The notes under the pieces are model-generated. The model saw only the letters and a list, made by a program, of their open reading frames with translations. It ran no database searches and had not been told where the DNA came from. Shown in pieces: positions 42,403 through 51,800 of a DNA stretch of 64,000 bases. This DNA comes from Inhella proteolytica (lineage in GTDB: Bacteria > Pseudomonadota > Gammaproteobacteria > Burkholderiales > Burkholderiaceae_C), in NCBI RefSeq assembly GCF_016093275.1, contig NZ_JAEDAK010000004.1, forward strand, positions 248,001 to 312,000. Direction: 5' to 3'. The position numbers and the translations under genes are program-made. The stretch's first letter is position 1. The number at the start of each line of letters is the position of its first letter.

Positions 42403-43305
42403 ATGAAGGCCATGAACACCGCCGCCCTGCCCCTGCCCACCGCTGCCCATCTGAACCCCTTGGTGCTGGCCTGCCTGGCCGCCACCTGGCTGGTCTGGGG
42501 CTCCACCTACCTGGCCATCAAGTTCGCGCTGATGAGCTTCCCGCCCTTCTTGCAGATGGGATCGCGCTTCCTGGTGGCCGGCGCCCTGCTGCTGGCCTGG
42601 ATGCGCTGGGTGCGCAAGGCCTCCTGGCCGACGGCACACGAATGGCGCAATGCCCTGGTGGTGGGCAGCCTGATGCTGGGTGGCGGCATGGGTGGCACCG
42701 CCTTTGCCGAGCAGACCGTGGGCTCGGGCCTGGTGGTGGCCTTCATCGCCGTGGTGCCGGTGCTGATGGCGCTGGGCGGCCTGCTGCTGGGCGAACGCCC
42801 GGCACCGCGCGAGGCGGCCGGCATCGGCCTGGGCCTGGTGGGCGTGCTGCTGCTCACGCAGGGCGCGAGCTTCCAGGCCTCGCCCGCCGGCCTGGCGGCG
42901 ATCGCGATCGCCTGCGCGGCCTGGACGGCCGGCAGCCTGCTGAGCCGCCGCCACTTCCCGCTCGCCCCGGGCGCGACGGGCTTTGCCTCCGAGATGCTGG
43001 CCGGCGGCGCGGTACTGATGGTTCTCTCGGCCCTGCGCGGCGAGGCCCTGCTGCCGCTGCAACCCCTGGCCGTGGGCGCCTGGTTCTACCTGGTCGTGTT
43101 CGGCTCGCTGGTGGCCTTCAACGCCTACATGGTGCTGCTGGCGCGGGCCAGCACCGCCCTGGCCAGCAGCTACTGCTTCGTCAACCCGGTCATCGCCCTG
43201 CTGCTGGGCGTGGGCCTGGGCGGCGAGGTCGTGAGCGGCTTTGAATGGGCGGCGGCCGGCGTGGTGCTGGGCGGGGTGGTGCTGCTGCTCAGCGGCCGGC
43301 GCTGA
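42403..43305 (+). CDS. EamA-type (DMT superfamily) exporter, YedA-like
   Basis: 300 aa with ten hydrophobic segments and two EamA repeats (WLVWGSTYLAIKFAL in the first; FGSLVAFNAYMVLLARAS and NPVIALLLGVGLGGE in the second). Relatives export amino acids or metabolites such as threonine, homoserine or cysteine derivatives. The divergent Lrp-type regulator supports an amino-acid substrate. Its TGA directly abuts the TGA of the convergent MCP gene (TGATCA). Confidence 0.88.
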   Translation: MKAMNTAALPLPTAAHLNPLVLACLAATWLVWGSTYLAIKFALMSFPPFLQMGSRFLVAGALLLAWMRWVRKASWPTAHEWRNALVVGSLMLGGGMGGTAFAEQTVGSGLVVAFIAVVPVLMALGGLLLGERPAPREAAGIGLGLVGVLLLTQGASFQASPAGLAAIAIACAAWTAGSLLSRRHFPLAPGATGFASEMLAGGAVLMVLSALRGEALLPLQPLAVGAWFYLVVFGSLVAFNAYMVLLARASTALASSYCFVNPVIALLLGVGLGGEVVSGFEWAAAGVVLGGVVLLLSGRR

Positions 43306-45024
43306 TCAGAAAGTCTCCCAGTCGCCGTCGCTGGCCGGTGCCGGGCTCGGCGCAGCCGGGCGCGGGGTGGGCGCGGACTTGGGCGCCGGGCTGGTCACCG
43401 GCTTGGGTGCCGCGGCCGGCCGGGCGGCGGACTGCAGCGGCGCCTTGACGGGCGCGCGGGCAGCCGGCTGGCTGCGCGCCGCGCCCTGCACCTTGAACGC
43501 CGCCACCACCTCGGCCAGGCGCTGGGCCTGTTCGCGCAGCGACTGCGCGGCCGCCGCGCTCTGCTCCACCAGTGCGGCGTTCTGCTGCGTGGCCTGATCC
43601 AGCTGCACCACCTGGTCGTTCACCGAGCCGATGCCGCTGCTCTGCTCGCCGGCGGCGGCGCTGATCTCGCCAATGATGTCGCTGACGCGCTGCACATTGG
43701 CCACGATCTCCTGCATGGACTGGCCGGCGTCGGCCACCAGCCTGGTGCCGACCTCCACCGACTCGACGCTGCTGGTGATCAGGGTCTTGATCTCGCGCGC
43801 GGCCTCGGCGCTGCGGCCGGCCAGCAGGCGCACCTCGCCGGCCACCACCGCAAAGCCGCGGCCCTGCTCGCCCGCCCGCGCCGCCTCGACGGCGGCGTTC
43901 AGCGCCAGGATGTTGGTCTGGAAGGCGATGCCGTCGATGGTGCCGATGATGTCGGCGATGCGGCGGCTGCCCTGGTTGATGCGCTCCATGGTGCTGACGA
44001 CTTCGCCCACCACCGCGCCGCCGCGCTCGGCCGAGGCGCTGGCCTGGCTGGCCAGCTGGTTGGCGGTGCGGGCCGAGTCGGCCGTCTGGTTCACCGTGGC
44101 GGTGAGCTCGTTCATGGCGCTGGCGGCCTGCTGCAGGCTGGCCGCCGTCTGCTCGGTGCGGTGGGAGAGGTCGGCATTGCCGCTCGCCACCTCGGAGCTG
44201 GCCACCTGGATGCTGTCGGCCGCCGTGCGCACCTCGCTGACGATGCGGTTCAGCGAGTTCTGCATGTCCAGCAGGGCCTGCGCCAGTTGGGCCGGCTCGT
44301 CGCGCCCGGCGGTGGGAATGTCGCCAGTCAGGTCGCCATCGCGCACGGCGCCGGAAAAGTCCTTGGCGTTACGCAGCGGTGCCACCACGCTGGCGGTCAC
44401 CGCCAGGCCCATCCAGACCATGAAACCGATGGCGCCCAGGGCCAGCACCACCGTCCAGATAAAGACCTGGCGCGCACCCTCGTCGAACTTTTGCTTGACC
44501 TCCTGGGTCGCTTTGGTGACGAGTTGCATCGTCTCCGCGAAAACCTTCTCGGCCGCCAAGAAGCCTTCACGCCCCGCCCGCATGGCCTGGTTGGCGGCCG
44601 CCACATCGGCGCCGTCCAGCTTGGCCATGGCAGCTTGGACGTTGTCGTGATAAGTCTTCAGGTTCTGCTGGGCCCCTTCCACCCGCTGAGCAACTGCCGG
44701 GTCACGTAAGCGCGGCTTGAGTTCACGAAACGTTTCCTGAATGAATTCGTAGGCGGACTCCCACTGGCCCTGGTATTCCTTGACCTTGGCCGGGTCGCCC
44801 ACATTGATGACGAGGTCCTTCTCAAAACGCCGCAGGTTGATCATTTCGGCCCGGATGTTTGCCGCGTGCTGCGCCGCTTCCACGACATGAAAGACGTACA
44901 GACCGAAAGACTTGTTGACCGAGTAAGACGAATAGATGCCAAAGCCGCCCAAAAGCGTCAGTAGCAGGGCACAGATCAGGAACACGCCGCCGAGCCGGCG
45001 GCCGATATTGAAGTTGCGCAGCAT
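43306..45024 (-). CDS. Methyl-accepting chemotaxis protein with CheR/CheB tether
   Basis: 572 aa. TM1 (about 9-30), a four-helix-bundle periplasmic sensor (30-190), TM2 (about 195-215), HAMP, and the cytoplasmic signalling hairpin with the invariant tip IDGIAFQTNILALNAAVEA. An Ala/Pro-rich flexible linker ends in DWETF, matching the xWxxF pentapeptide that docks CheR and CheB. It is therefore a tethered, Tar/Tsr-like high-abundance receptor. Ligand unknown. ATG 45024 is chosen to open on the membrane anchor. Confidence 0.93.
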   Translation of the reverse strand: MLRNFNIGRRLGGVFLICALLLTLLGGFGIYSSYSVNKSFGLYVFHVVEAAQHAANIRAEMINLRRFEKDLVINVGDPAKVKEYQGQWESAYEFIQETFRELKPRLRDPAVAQRVEGAQQNLKTYHDNVQAAMAKLDGADVAAANQAMRAGREGFLAAEKVFAETMQLVTKATQEVKQKFDEGARQVFIWTVVLALGAIGFMVWMGLAVTASVVAPLRNAKDFSGAVRDGDLTGDIPTAGRDEPAQLAQALLDMQNSLNRIVSEVRTAADSIQVASSEVASGNADLSHRTEQTAASLQQAASAMNELTATVNQTADSARTANQLASQASASAERGGAVVGEVVSTMERINQGSRRIADIIGTIDGIAFQTNILALNAAVEAARAGEQGRGFAVVAGEVRLLAGRSAEAAREIKTLITSSVESVEVGTRLVADAGQSMQEIVANVQRVSDIIGEISAAAGEQSSGIGSVNDQVVQLDQATQQNAALVEQSAAAAQSLREQAQRLAEVVAAFKVQGAARSQPAARAPVKAPLQSAARPAAAPKPVTSPAPKSAPTPRPAAPSPAPASDGDWETF

Positions 45025-45172
45025 GGGAGCAGCCTGGGTTGGACGGGGTTGGTCCACTCTAGGCCCGCTGACTGCCTCTGACTGTGGCGCGGCAGCACGG
45101 GCCGGGAAGGTCCCGATGCCGGCCGCCGGGTCTCCCCCTTGTTTGCGGGCCGGCGCACAAACCGGGGGCGGA

Positions 45173-45188
45173 CGTGATCGCCATCACA
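45173..45188 (+). promoter_or_regulatory. Candidate Crp/Fnr-family site upstream of the 57-aa ORF
   Basis: CGTGATCGCCATCACA fits both the Crp pattern GTGA-N6-TCAC and the Fnr pattern TGAT-N4-ATCA. Its centre (45180.5) would lie at -41.5 from a start near 45222, with the -10-like AACAAT at 45210-45215: the geometry of a class II activated promoter. This is inference from spacing, not proof. Confidence 0.45.
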
Positions 45189-45254
45189 TGCCCGCAACGC
45201 TTGACTCGGAACAATGCAAAGCATTCCAGTCCGCAGTCCCCCCGGGAGAAGCAC

Positions 45255-45428
45255 ATGAACACCCAGAACACCCCCTCCATCAGCTCCGCCAGCAGCGTCC
45301 TGTCCTTTCTGTCCGGCAGCTTCATCGAACCCGCTCCGCTGAATGAAGTGAGCGAGGACTGGGGTGTCGAGGTGCCTTACCTGTTCTTCATGCAAGAGCA
45401 GGCCGCCGCCGAGGCCGTGGCCGCATAA
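45255..45428 (+). CDS. 57-aa protein of unknown function
   Basis: 57 aa, with a strong Shine-Dalgarno (GGGAGAA, 45244-45250), a possible Crp/Fnr-regulated promoter and a good terminator: a complete monocistronic unit. N-terminal Ser/Thr/Asn-rich stretch, then SFIEPAPLNEVSEDWG, the hydrophobic VPYLFFM, and an Ala-rich acidic tail (QEQAAAEAVAA). No cysteine, no signal peptide, no family recognised. Could be a small regulatory protein or a peptide precursor. Confidence 0.6.
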   Translation: MNTQNTPSISSASSVLSFLSGSFIEPAPLNEVSEDWGVEVPYLFFMQEQAAAEAVAA

Positions 45429-45490
45429 GTCGGCCTGCATCGGACTCGACTCGGACTCCCCGGCGCGCCTTGCGGGCGCGCCAACCCCAG

Positions 45491-45522
45491 ACGGCCCGGC
45501 TTCGCCCGGGCCGTTCTGTTTT
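45491..45522 (+). terminator. Rho-independent terminator after the 57-aa ORF
   Basis: Perfect 9-bp GC-rich stem ACGGCCCGG (45491-45499) / CCGGGCCGT (45506-45514), loop CTTCGC, then TCTGTTTT. Confidence 0.85.
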
Positions 45523-45583
45523 CCGACCGACCGGTCGGCCGGCAGATCTCGCTGACAAACACCGCCGGTGAATCCCCGCCCGC

Positions 45584-47275
45584 TCAGGGCGAGACCCAAT
45601 GGCTCGCCGGCTCGCCGGGCGCAGCCATCAGCGCATGCCAAGCGTCCATCTGGGTGCGGAACACCCGGCCAGGCAGCCAGTCCTCCAAACCGGCGGCATA
45701 CAGCCGGTCGGCCACCGGGCCCTTGAGCTCGCTCAGGTGCAGCTGCCGCCCCTGGCTGCGCAGCTCCAGCGCGAGCTGCTGCAGGGCCTCCAGGCCGCTG
45801 AGGTCGATCTCGTTGACGCCGCTCATCATCAGCACCAGGTGGCGCAGCTGGGGCCGGCCGGCCGCTTCCTCGCACAACAGGTCGCGCACCCAGTGGGCGT
45901 TGGTGAAGCGCAGGCCTTCGTCGATGCGGATGGCCAGCACGCCCGGCAGCAGCTCCACCGCAAAGCGCTTGGTGTTGCGAAACAGCTCGGTGCCCGGAAT
46001 GCGCCCCACCTCGGCCCAGTGCGGGCGGGCGGTGCGCTGCAGCAGCAGGGCCACCGAACCCAGCACACCCAGGCCGAGGGCCATCTCCACCCCCAGCAGC
46101 GGCACCGCCAGGGTGACGCCGCCCATCAACAGGCCCTCGGCACGCGAATAGCGCCAGGCGCGCCGCAGCGGCTGCCACTCGGCCATGGGCAGCACGGCCA
46201 CGATGATGGTGGCGGCCAGCACCGCCTGCGGCAGCAAGGCCAGCCAGCGCGCGCCCAGGCTGATCCAGAACGCGAAGGCCAGGGCCATGAAGATGCCCGT
46301 CCAGCGTGTGCGCGCCCCGGCCTCGGCCACCAGGCCGCTGCGCGAGAAGCTGCCGGCGATCGGCATGCCGCCGCTCAGCGCCGCCACGCCATTGGCCGCT
46401 GCCAGGCCGAGCAGCTCGCGGCGCGGCAGCACCCGCTCCTGCCGCCGAGCGCCCAGGCCTTGGGCCACGCCCAGGCTGGACACATAGCCGACCAGCGCCA
46501 CCATCAGGGCCGTGGGCAGGGCCGCGCGCCACAGCGCCAGCGGCGCCGCCGCCAAGGAGGCCGGGCCGTGCACCTCGTCCAGCGCAATCCGCCCGGCTAG
46601 CGGCAGTGCGCCGGCCTGGCCGCGCCCTTGCAGCCAGGCCACGGCAGCGATGGCCAGGCCCACCAGCAGCAGCGGCACCATGCGCGCCAGCATCTGGGCG
46701 CGCGCCGGCGCCAGACCCAGGGCGCGCAGGGCGCCCGCGCCGAACTGGCGCGCCAGCACCAGCAGCAGCAGGGCGGCCAGTCCGAAGCCGGCCGTCAGGG
46801 CGTCCAGCTGCGGCCAGGGCGATGACGGGGCCCACTGCAGGCCGAGCAGCGGCACCAGTTGACCGTAGGCGATGGCCAGGGCCGAGCCGCTGACGAAACC
46901 CTGCATCACCGGACTGGAAAGCAGCGCACCCAGTGCGTCCAGGCGCAGCAGCGCCGTCAGCAGCAGCAGCAGGCCGACCTCGGCAGCCAGCACCAGGGCC
47001 ACCGTCATCGGCCCCACGCCATGGGCCGGGCCCAGGCGGCCGACGGCCTCGCCAATCATCAGCGCCAGCACCGCCACCGGGCCGACGGCCAAGGTGGTGG
47101 AGCTGCCGATCAGTGCGTAGGCCAGCAGCGGCAGCAGGCTGGCCATCACCCCGGCCAGCGGCGGCAGGCCGGCCAGCAGGGCGTAGGCCAGGCTCTGCGG
47201 CAGCAGCAAGGCGCTGACCAGCAGGCCGGCCAGCGCGTCGTCGAGCGTCGGGCGGCCGAGGTCCAGCCCCTTCAT
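45584..47275 (-). CDS. SulP-family anion transporter with STAS domain
   Basis: 563 aa. N-terminal transporter with about twelve membrane segments and SulP motifs (LPQSLAYALLAGLPPLAGVMA, GSSTTLAVGPVAVLAL, GMPIAGSFSRSGL); C-terminal STAS domain at about 430-550 (LRHLVLMMSGVNEIDLSGLEAL). Carries sulfate, bicarbonate or other anions. ATG at 47275 overlaps the TGA of the upstream persulfide dioxygenase-like gene (ATGA), so it is the last gene of the coupled sulfur operon. In this context it may export oxidised sulfur (sulfite or sulfate); that is inference. Confidence 0.9.
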   Translation of the reverse strand: MKGLDLGRPTLDDALAGLLVSALLLPQSLAYALLAGLPPLAGVMASLLPLLAYALIGSSTTLAVGPVAVLALMIGEAVGRLGPAHGVGPMTVALVLAAEVGLLLLLTALLRLDALGALLSSPVMQGFVSGSALAIAYGQLVPLLGLQWAPSSPWPQLDALTAGFGLAALLLLVLARQFGAGALRALGLAPARAQMLARMVPLLLVGLAIAAVAWLQGRGQAGALPLAGRIALDEVHGPASLAAAPLALWRAALPTALMVALVGYVSSLGVAQGLGARRQERVLPRRELLGLAAANGVAALSGGMPIAGSFSRSGLVAEAGARTRWTGIFMALAFAFWISLGARWLALLPQAVLAATIIVAVLPMAEWQPLRRAWRYSRAEGLLMGGVTLAVPLLGVEMALGLGVLGSVALLLQRTARPHWAEVGRIPGTELFRNTKRFAVELLPGVLAIRIDEGLRFTNAHWVRDLLCEEAAGRPQLRHLVLMMSGVNEIDLSGLEALQQLALELRSQGRQLHLSELKGPVADRLYAAGLEDWLPGRVFRTQMDAWHALMAAPGEPASHWVSP

Positions 47276-48168
47276 TCGGGCAGGCCCAGCGGGATCCTCA
47301 GAAAGCGCCGGCCCTGGGCATCCGGCTCGGGCAGGCGGCCGCCGCGCAGGTTCACCTGCAGCGAGGGCCAGAGCAGGGCGGGTACGGCGAGCTGGCGGTC
47401 GCGCGCCTGGCGGCGCGCCACGAAGTCGGCCTCCGACACCCCGCCGCCCACCTGCACATTGCTGGCGCGCTGCACCGCCACCGTGGTTTCCAGGCAGGGT
47501 GCGCGGCCGGCGGGCGGGTAGTCGTGGCAAAGCATCACGCGCGTGGCATCCGGCAGGGCAAGCAGGCGCTGGATGGAGCGGTAGAGCTGCACCGCGTCGC
47601 CGCCGGGGAAGTCGGCGCGGGCGCAGCCGTAGTCGGGGCTGAACAGGGTGTCGCCCACAAACACGCAACCAGGGGCCTCGGGCGTGCCAGGCAGGTAGTA
47701 GCTGATGCAGGCCGGCGTGTGGCCGGGGGTGTGCAGCACCTGCAGGCTCAGCTCGCCCAGCGGCACGCGGTCGCCCTCGGCAAAGAGCTGGTCAAAGGCC
47801 CCGGCGTCGCAGGGCGCGGTCAGGTCCAGCAGGGGTTGGAAGTGGGCCTGCACCGCGTCGATGCCGGCGCCGATGGCGATGCGCCCCCCCAACTGGCGCT
47901 GCAGCCACACCGCCGCGCTGAGGTGGTCGGCATGGGCATGGGTTTCGAGCAGCCAGTCCACCTGCAGGTCCAGCGCGCGCACGCGCTCCACCAGGCGCTG
48001 GGCGCTGGTGGGGTGCAGCTTGCCGCTGTTGGCCTGGAAGTCCAGCACCGGGTCGATCAGCGCGGCGCGGCGCGTGCGCGGGCAGGCCAGCAGGTGGCTG
48101 ACGGTGCCGGTGGCGGGGTCGTGGAAGGACTCGAGGAGGTAGGGCGGTGCGGACATGCCCGCCATCAT
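47272..48168 (-). CDS. MBL-fold hydrolase, ETHE1/Blh-type persulfide dioxygenase
   Basis: 298 aa. Metallo-beta-lactamase fold with LETHAHADH (first metal site; ETHE1-type single-iron form), HTPGHTPACISYYL, VFVGDTLFSPDYG and MLCHDY. The arrangement and length match bacterial persulfide dioxygenases (glutathione persulfide + O2 to sulfite + GSH). Upstream overlap ATGA with trxC supports ATG 48168; ATG 48156 (MSAPPYLLESFHDP) is the homology-favoured alternative. Coupled to SulP downstream. Together with trxC and the ArsR switch it points to reactive-sulfur handling. Confidence 0.85.
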   Translation of the reverse strand: MMAGMSAPPYLLESFHDPATGTVSHLLACPRTRRAALIDPVLDFQANSGKLHPTSAQRLVERVRALDLQVDWLLETHAHADHLSAAVWLQRQLGGRIAIGAGIDAVQAHFQPLLDLTAPCDAGAFDQLFAEGDRVPLGELSLQVLHTPGHTPACISYYLPGTPEAPGCVFVGDTLFSPDYGCARADFPGGDAVQLYRSIQRLLALPDATRVMLCHDYPPAGRAPCLETTVAVQRASNVQVGGGVSEADFVARRQARDRQLAVPALLWPSLQVNLRGGRLPEPDAQGRRFLRIPLGLPE

Positions 48169-48593
48169 CCCGCCGAAAGCGCGCCCTGCACCCAGCGCTG
48201 CAGCTCCGCCGCCGGCATGGCGCCGCTGCGCCGGGCAATCTCCTCGCCGCCGCGGTAGAGCACCAGGGTGGGGATGGAGCGGATGCGGTTCCTCACGCTG
48301 GCCTGCGGGTTGCTGTCGGTTTCCACCTTGGCAAAGCGCACGCCGGGTAGCGCCGCGGCGGCGGCCTCGAAGTGCGGCGCCATGGCATGGCAGGGCCCGC
48401 ACCACTCGGCCCAGAAGTCCACCAGCACCGGCTGCTCGGTCTTGGCGATGTAGTCGAAGAAGCGCGCGTCACTCAGCGCCACCGGGTGCGCGGGCGCCAG
48501 CTCGGTCTTGCACTTGGCACAGACCGGGCCGTCACCCAGGCGCTCCTCGGGCACGCGGTTGACCGCGCCACATTGGGAACAGACGAGATGCAT
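48165..48593 (-). CDS. trxC: Thioredoxin TrxC (thioredoxin 2)
   Basis: 142 aa. N-terminal zinc ribbon CSQCGAVNRVPEERLGDGPVC with CAKC, then a thioredoxin domain with WCGPC and the cis-Pro in SIPTLVLY. This is the Zn-containing TrxC type, which in E. coli is induced by oxidative stress. Preceded by a strong GAAGGAG ribosome site. In this operon it would supply thiols to reduce persulfides or release sulfur from the dioxygenase substrate. Confidence 0.93.
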   Translation of the reverse strand: MHLVCSQCGAVNRVPEERLGDGPVCAKCKTELAPAHPVALSDARFFDYIAKTEQPVLVDFWAEWCGPCHAMAPHFEAAAAALPGVRFAKVETDSNPQASVRNRIRSIPTLVLYRGGEEIARRSGAMPAAELQRWVQGALSAG

Positions 48594-48642
48594 GGCGAAC
48601 TCCTTCAGGAAGGTGCAGGCGCACGGCGGCTCGGCCGCCGGC

Positions 48643-48852
48643 TCAGCACCCGCCCTTGATGCCGAACTTGCGCAGGATGCTTTCCATCAGGCACCAGCGC
48701 GTCAGGCCGGACTGCAGCAGGTTCACACCCACGAAGGCGGTGAAGGCCAGCCACCACTGTGAGTGGAAGACGGGGCTGCCGGGGATGCCGAGCAGCAGGG
48801 ACAGCAGGATGAAGCTGCCGGCGACGACACGGACGATTTGCCAAGAGCTCAT
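48643..48852 (-). CDS. DUF2892 (YgaP transmembrane-type) protein
   Basis: 69 aa, two membrane helices (VRVVAGSFILLSLLLGI and WLAFTAFVGVNLLQSGL) with the LMESILRKFGIK ending of DUF2892. In YgaP this domain follows a rhodanese; here it is free-standing. Known to sit in sulfide/persulfide loci. Preceded by AAAGGAGAG. Only 2 nt after the RND pump stop. Confidence 0.9.
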   Translation of the reverse strand: MSSWQIVRVVAGSFILLSLLLGIPGSPVFHSQWWLAFTAFVGVNLLQSGLTRWCLMESILRKFGIKGGC

Positions 48853-48854
48853 GG

Positions 48855-51800
48855 TCACTCTCCTTTCAAGAGGTGCAGGCGGTGGCGATAGGCCACGTAG
48901 TAGAGAACCGGAATGACGACCAGGGTCAGCACCGTCGACACGGCAATGCCGAAGATCAGGCTGATGGCCAGGCCGTTGAAGATGGGGTCGTCGAGGATGA
49001 AGAAGGCGCCCAGCATGGCCGCCAGGCCGGTGAGCAGGATGGGCTGGGCGCGGGTGATGGCCGAGCGCTGAATGGCGGTCTCGAAGGCCATGCCGGTGCG
49101 CACCTGCAGGTTGATGAAGTCCACCAGCAGGATGGAGTTGCGCACGATGATGCCGGCCAGGGCAATCATGCCGATCATGCTGGTGGCCGTGAACGGCGCA
49201 TGCAACAGGGCATGGCCAGGCATCACGCCGATGACCGTGAGCGGGATGGGCGCCATGATGATCAGCGGCGTCAGGTAGCTGCCGAACTGCGCCACCACCA
49301 GCAGGTAGATCAGCACCAGGCCGACGGCGTAGGCCAGGCCCATGTCGCGGAAGGTCTCGTAGGTGATCTGCCACTCGCCGTCCCACTTCAGGCTGTAGCC
49401 GCGGTAGGGGTCGGAGGGCTGGCGGATGAAGAACTCCTGCAGGCGGCCGCCGTCCGGGGTCTCGATCTGCTGCAGGGCCGAGCGCGCGCTGAACAGACCG
49501 TAGAGCGGGCTGTCGATGCGGCCGGCCATGTCGGCCACCACGTAGTGCACGGCCAGGCCGTCCTTGCGGTAGATCGGCTGCTCGCGCTGCGCGTCCTGCA
49601 CCGTCACCACCTCGCGCAGCGGAATGAGCGCGCCGCTGGCCGACTTGACGCCGAGCGACAGCAGGGCGTCCAGGTCGCCGGCGCGCTCGGGCGGCAGCAT
49701 CAGCGTGGCGGGCACGGCGCGGTGCGAGCCGTCGTGCAGCCAGATCGCCGCGTCGCCGCTCTGCGCCGCGCGCAGCGTGGCCACCACCTGGGCGGGGGCC
49801 ACCCCCAGGCCCATGGTCTTGCGGCGGTCCACCTGCAGCAGCTGGCGCGGGGCGGCGGCGATGCCGGAATCGTCCACGTCCACCACGCCCTCTTGGCCGC
49901 TCAACACCTTGCGCACAGCGGCCGCCACTTGGGCGCGGCCGCTGGCCTCGGGGCCGTAGATCTCGGCCACGATGGGCGCGAGCACCGGCGGGCCGGGCGG
50001 CACTTCCACCACCTTCACATTGGCGCCAAAGCGCTGGCCGATCTTCTGCAGTTCCGGGCGCCAGCGGGTGGCAATGGCATGGCTTTGCTCCTTGCGCTGG
50101 CCTTTGGGCAGCAGGGTCACGGCCAGGTCGCCTTGGTGCGGGTCGGCGCGCAGGAAGTACTGGCGCACCAGGCCGTTGAAGTTGATGGGCGCTGAAGCGC
50201 CGGCATAGGCCTGCAAATGGCGCACCTCGGGCTGCTCGTCCAGCCAGGCTCCCAGGGCCTGCAGGGTGGCCGCCGTCTGTTCCAGCGGCGCGCCGGCTGG
50301 CATGTCGACGACGACCTGCAGCTCCGACTTGTTGTCGAAGGGCAGCATCTTCAGCATCACCAGGCCCACGGCCGGCAGGGCGACGGACAGGGCAATCAAG
50401 CCCGCCACCCCCAGGCCCAGCAGCTTGCGGTTGCGGCCGCCGCGCTGCGCGTGCAGCAGCGGGCCGAACAGGCGCTCGAAGCGCGGCGCCAGCCATTTGG
50501 ACAGACCATGCAGGGCCTCGGGGTCGTGGCCCGCACCGGCCGGCACGGCCTTCATCAAGAGGCGCGCCAGCCAGGGCGTGACGACGAAGGCGATGGCCAG
50601 CGACAGCAGCATGCCCATGCTGGCGTTGATGGGGATGGGCGCCATGTAGGGGCCCATCAGGCCGGAGACGAAGGCCATCGGCAGCAGGGCGGCGATGACC
50701 GTGAGCGTGGCCAGGATGGTGGGGCCGCCCACTTCGTCCACCGCGCCGGGGATCAGTTCGCGCAGGGATTTGCCCGGGAACAGCTGCTGGTGGCGGTGGA
50801 TGTTTTCCACCACCACGATGGCGTCGTCCACCAGGATGCCGATGGAGAAGATCAGCGCGAACAGCGACACCCGGTTCAGCGTGAAGCCCCAGGCCCAGGA
50901 GGCGAACAGGGTGACGGTGAGCGTGAGGATGACTGCGGCGCCGACGATGGCGGCCTCGCGCTTCCCCAGCGCGAAGAACACCAGGGCGACCACCGAGGCG
51001 GTGGCGAAGAGCAGTTTCTGGATCAGCTGGTTCGCCTTGTCGTTGGCGGTGCTGCCGTAGTTGCGCGTCTCTTCCAGGTCCACCTGGGCCGGCAGCACGG
51101 TGCCGCGCAGCTCGGTCACGCGGGCGCTCAGGGCGCGCGCCACGTCGATGGCGTTCTCGCCGGCCTTCTTGGTCACCGCCAGGGTCAGGGCCGGGAAGTC
51201 CTGGCCGTCCACGCGGTGCCACACCAGGCGGGTCTCGGGCAGCGGGCCGTCGCTCACCTGGGCCAGATCGCGCAGCTGCACCGGCTTAGCGTTATGCACA
51301 CCCACCACCAGCTCTTCCACCTCGCGGGCATCGCGCAGGAAGGGGCCGGCTTCGAGCTGGATGGTCTGGTTGCCGAGCACGCGCTCGCCCACCTGCGCGC
51401 CCTGGTGGGCAGCCTGCAGGGCCTGGCGCAGCTCGCTCAAGCTGAAGCCGACGCGGTTCAGCTTGGCCGGGTCCACTTCCACCTTGATGGCGCGGCCGGG
51501 GCCGCCAATCGTCGTGATGTCGCGCGTGCCAGGCACGCGCTTGAGCTCGGCCTCCAGGCTGTGCGCCACGCGCTCCAGGTCGTAGCGGCCGAAGTTCGGG
51601 TCGCGGCTGAACAATGTGAAGCTGACGATGGGCACGTCGTCGATGCCCAGGGGCTTGACCAGCGGGGGCGAGGCGCCCAGGCCCGGCGGCAGCCAGTCGG
51701 CATTGCTCTGAATGGTGTCGTGCAGGCGCACCAGGGCTTCGGTGCGCGGCACCCCCACCTTGAATTGCACGGTGATGACGGCCATGCCGGGGCGCGAAAC

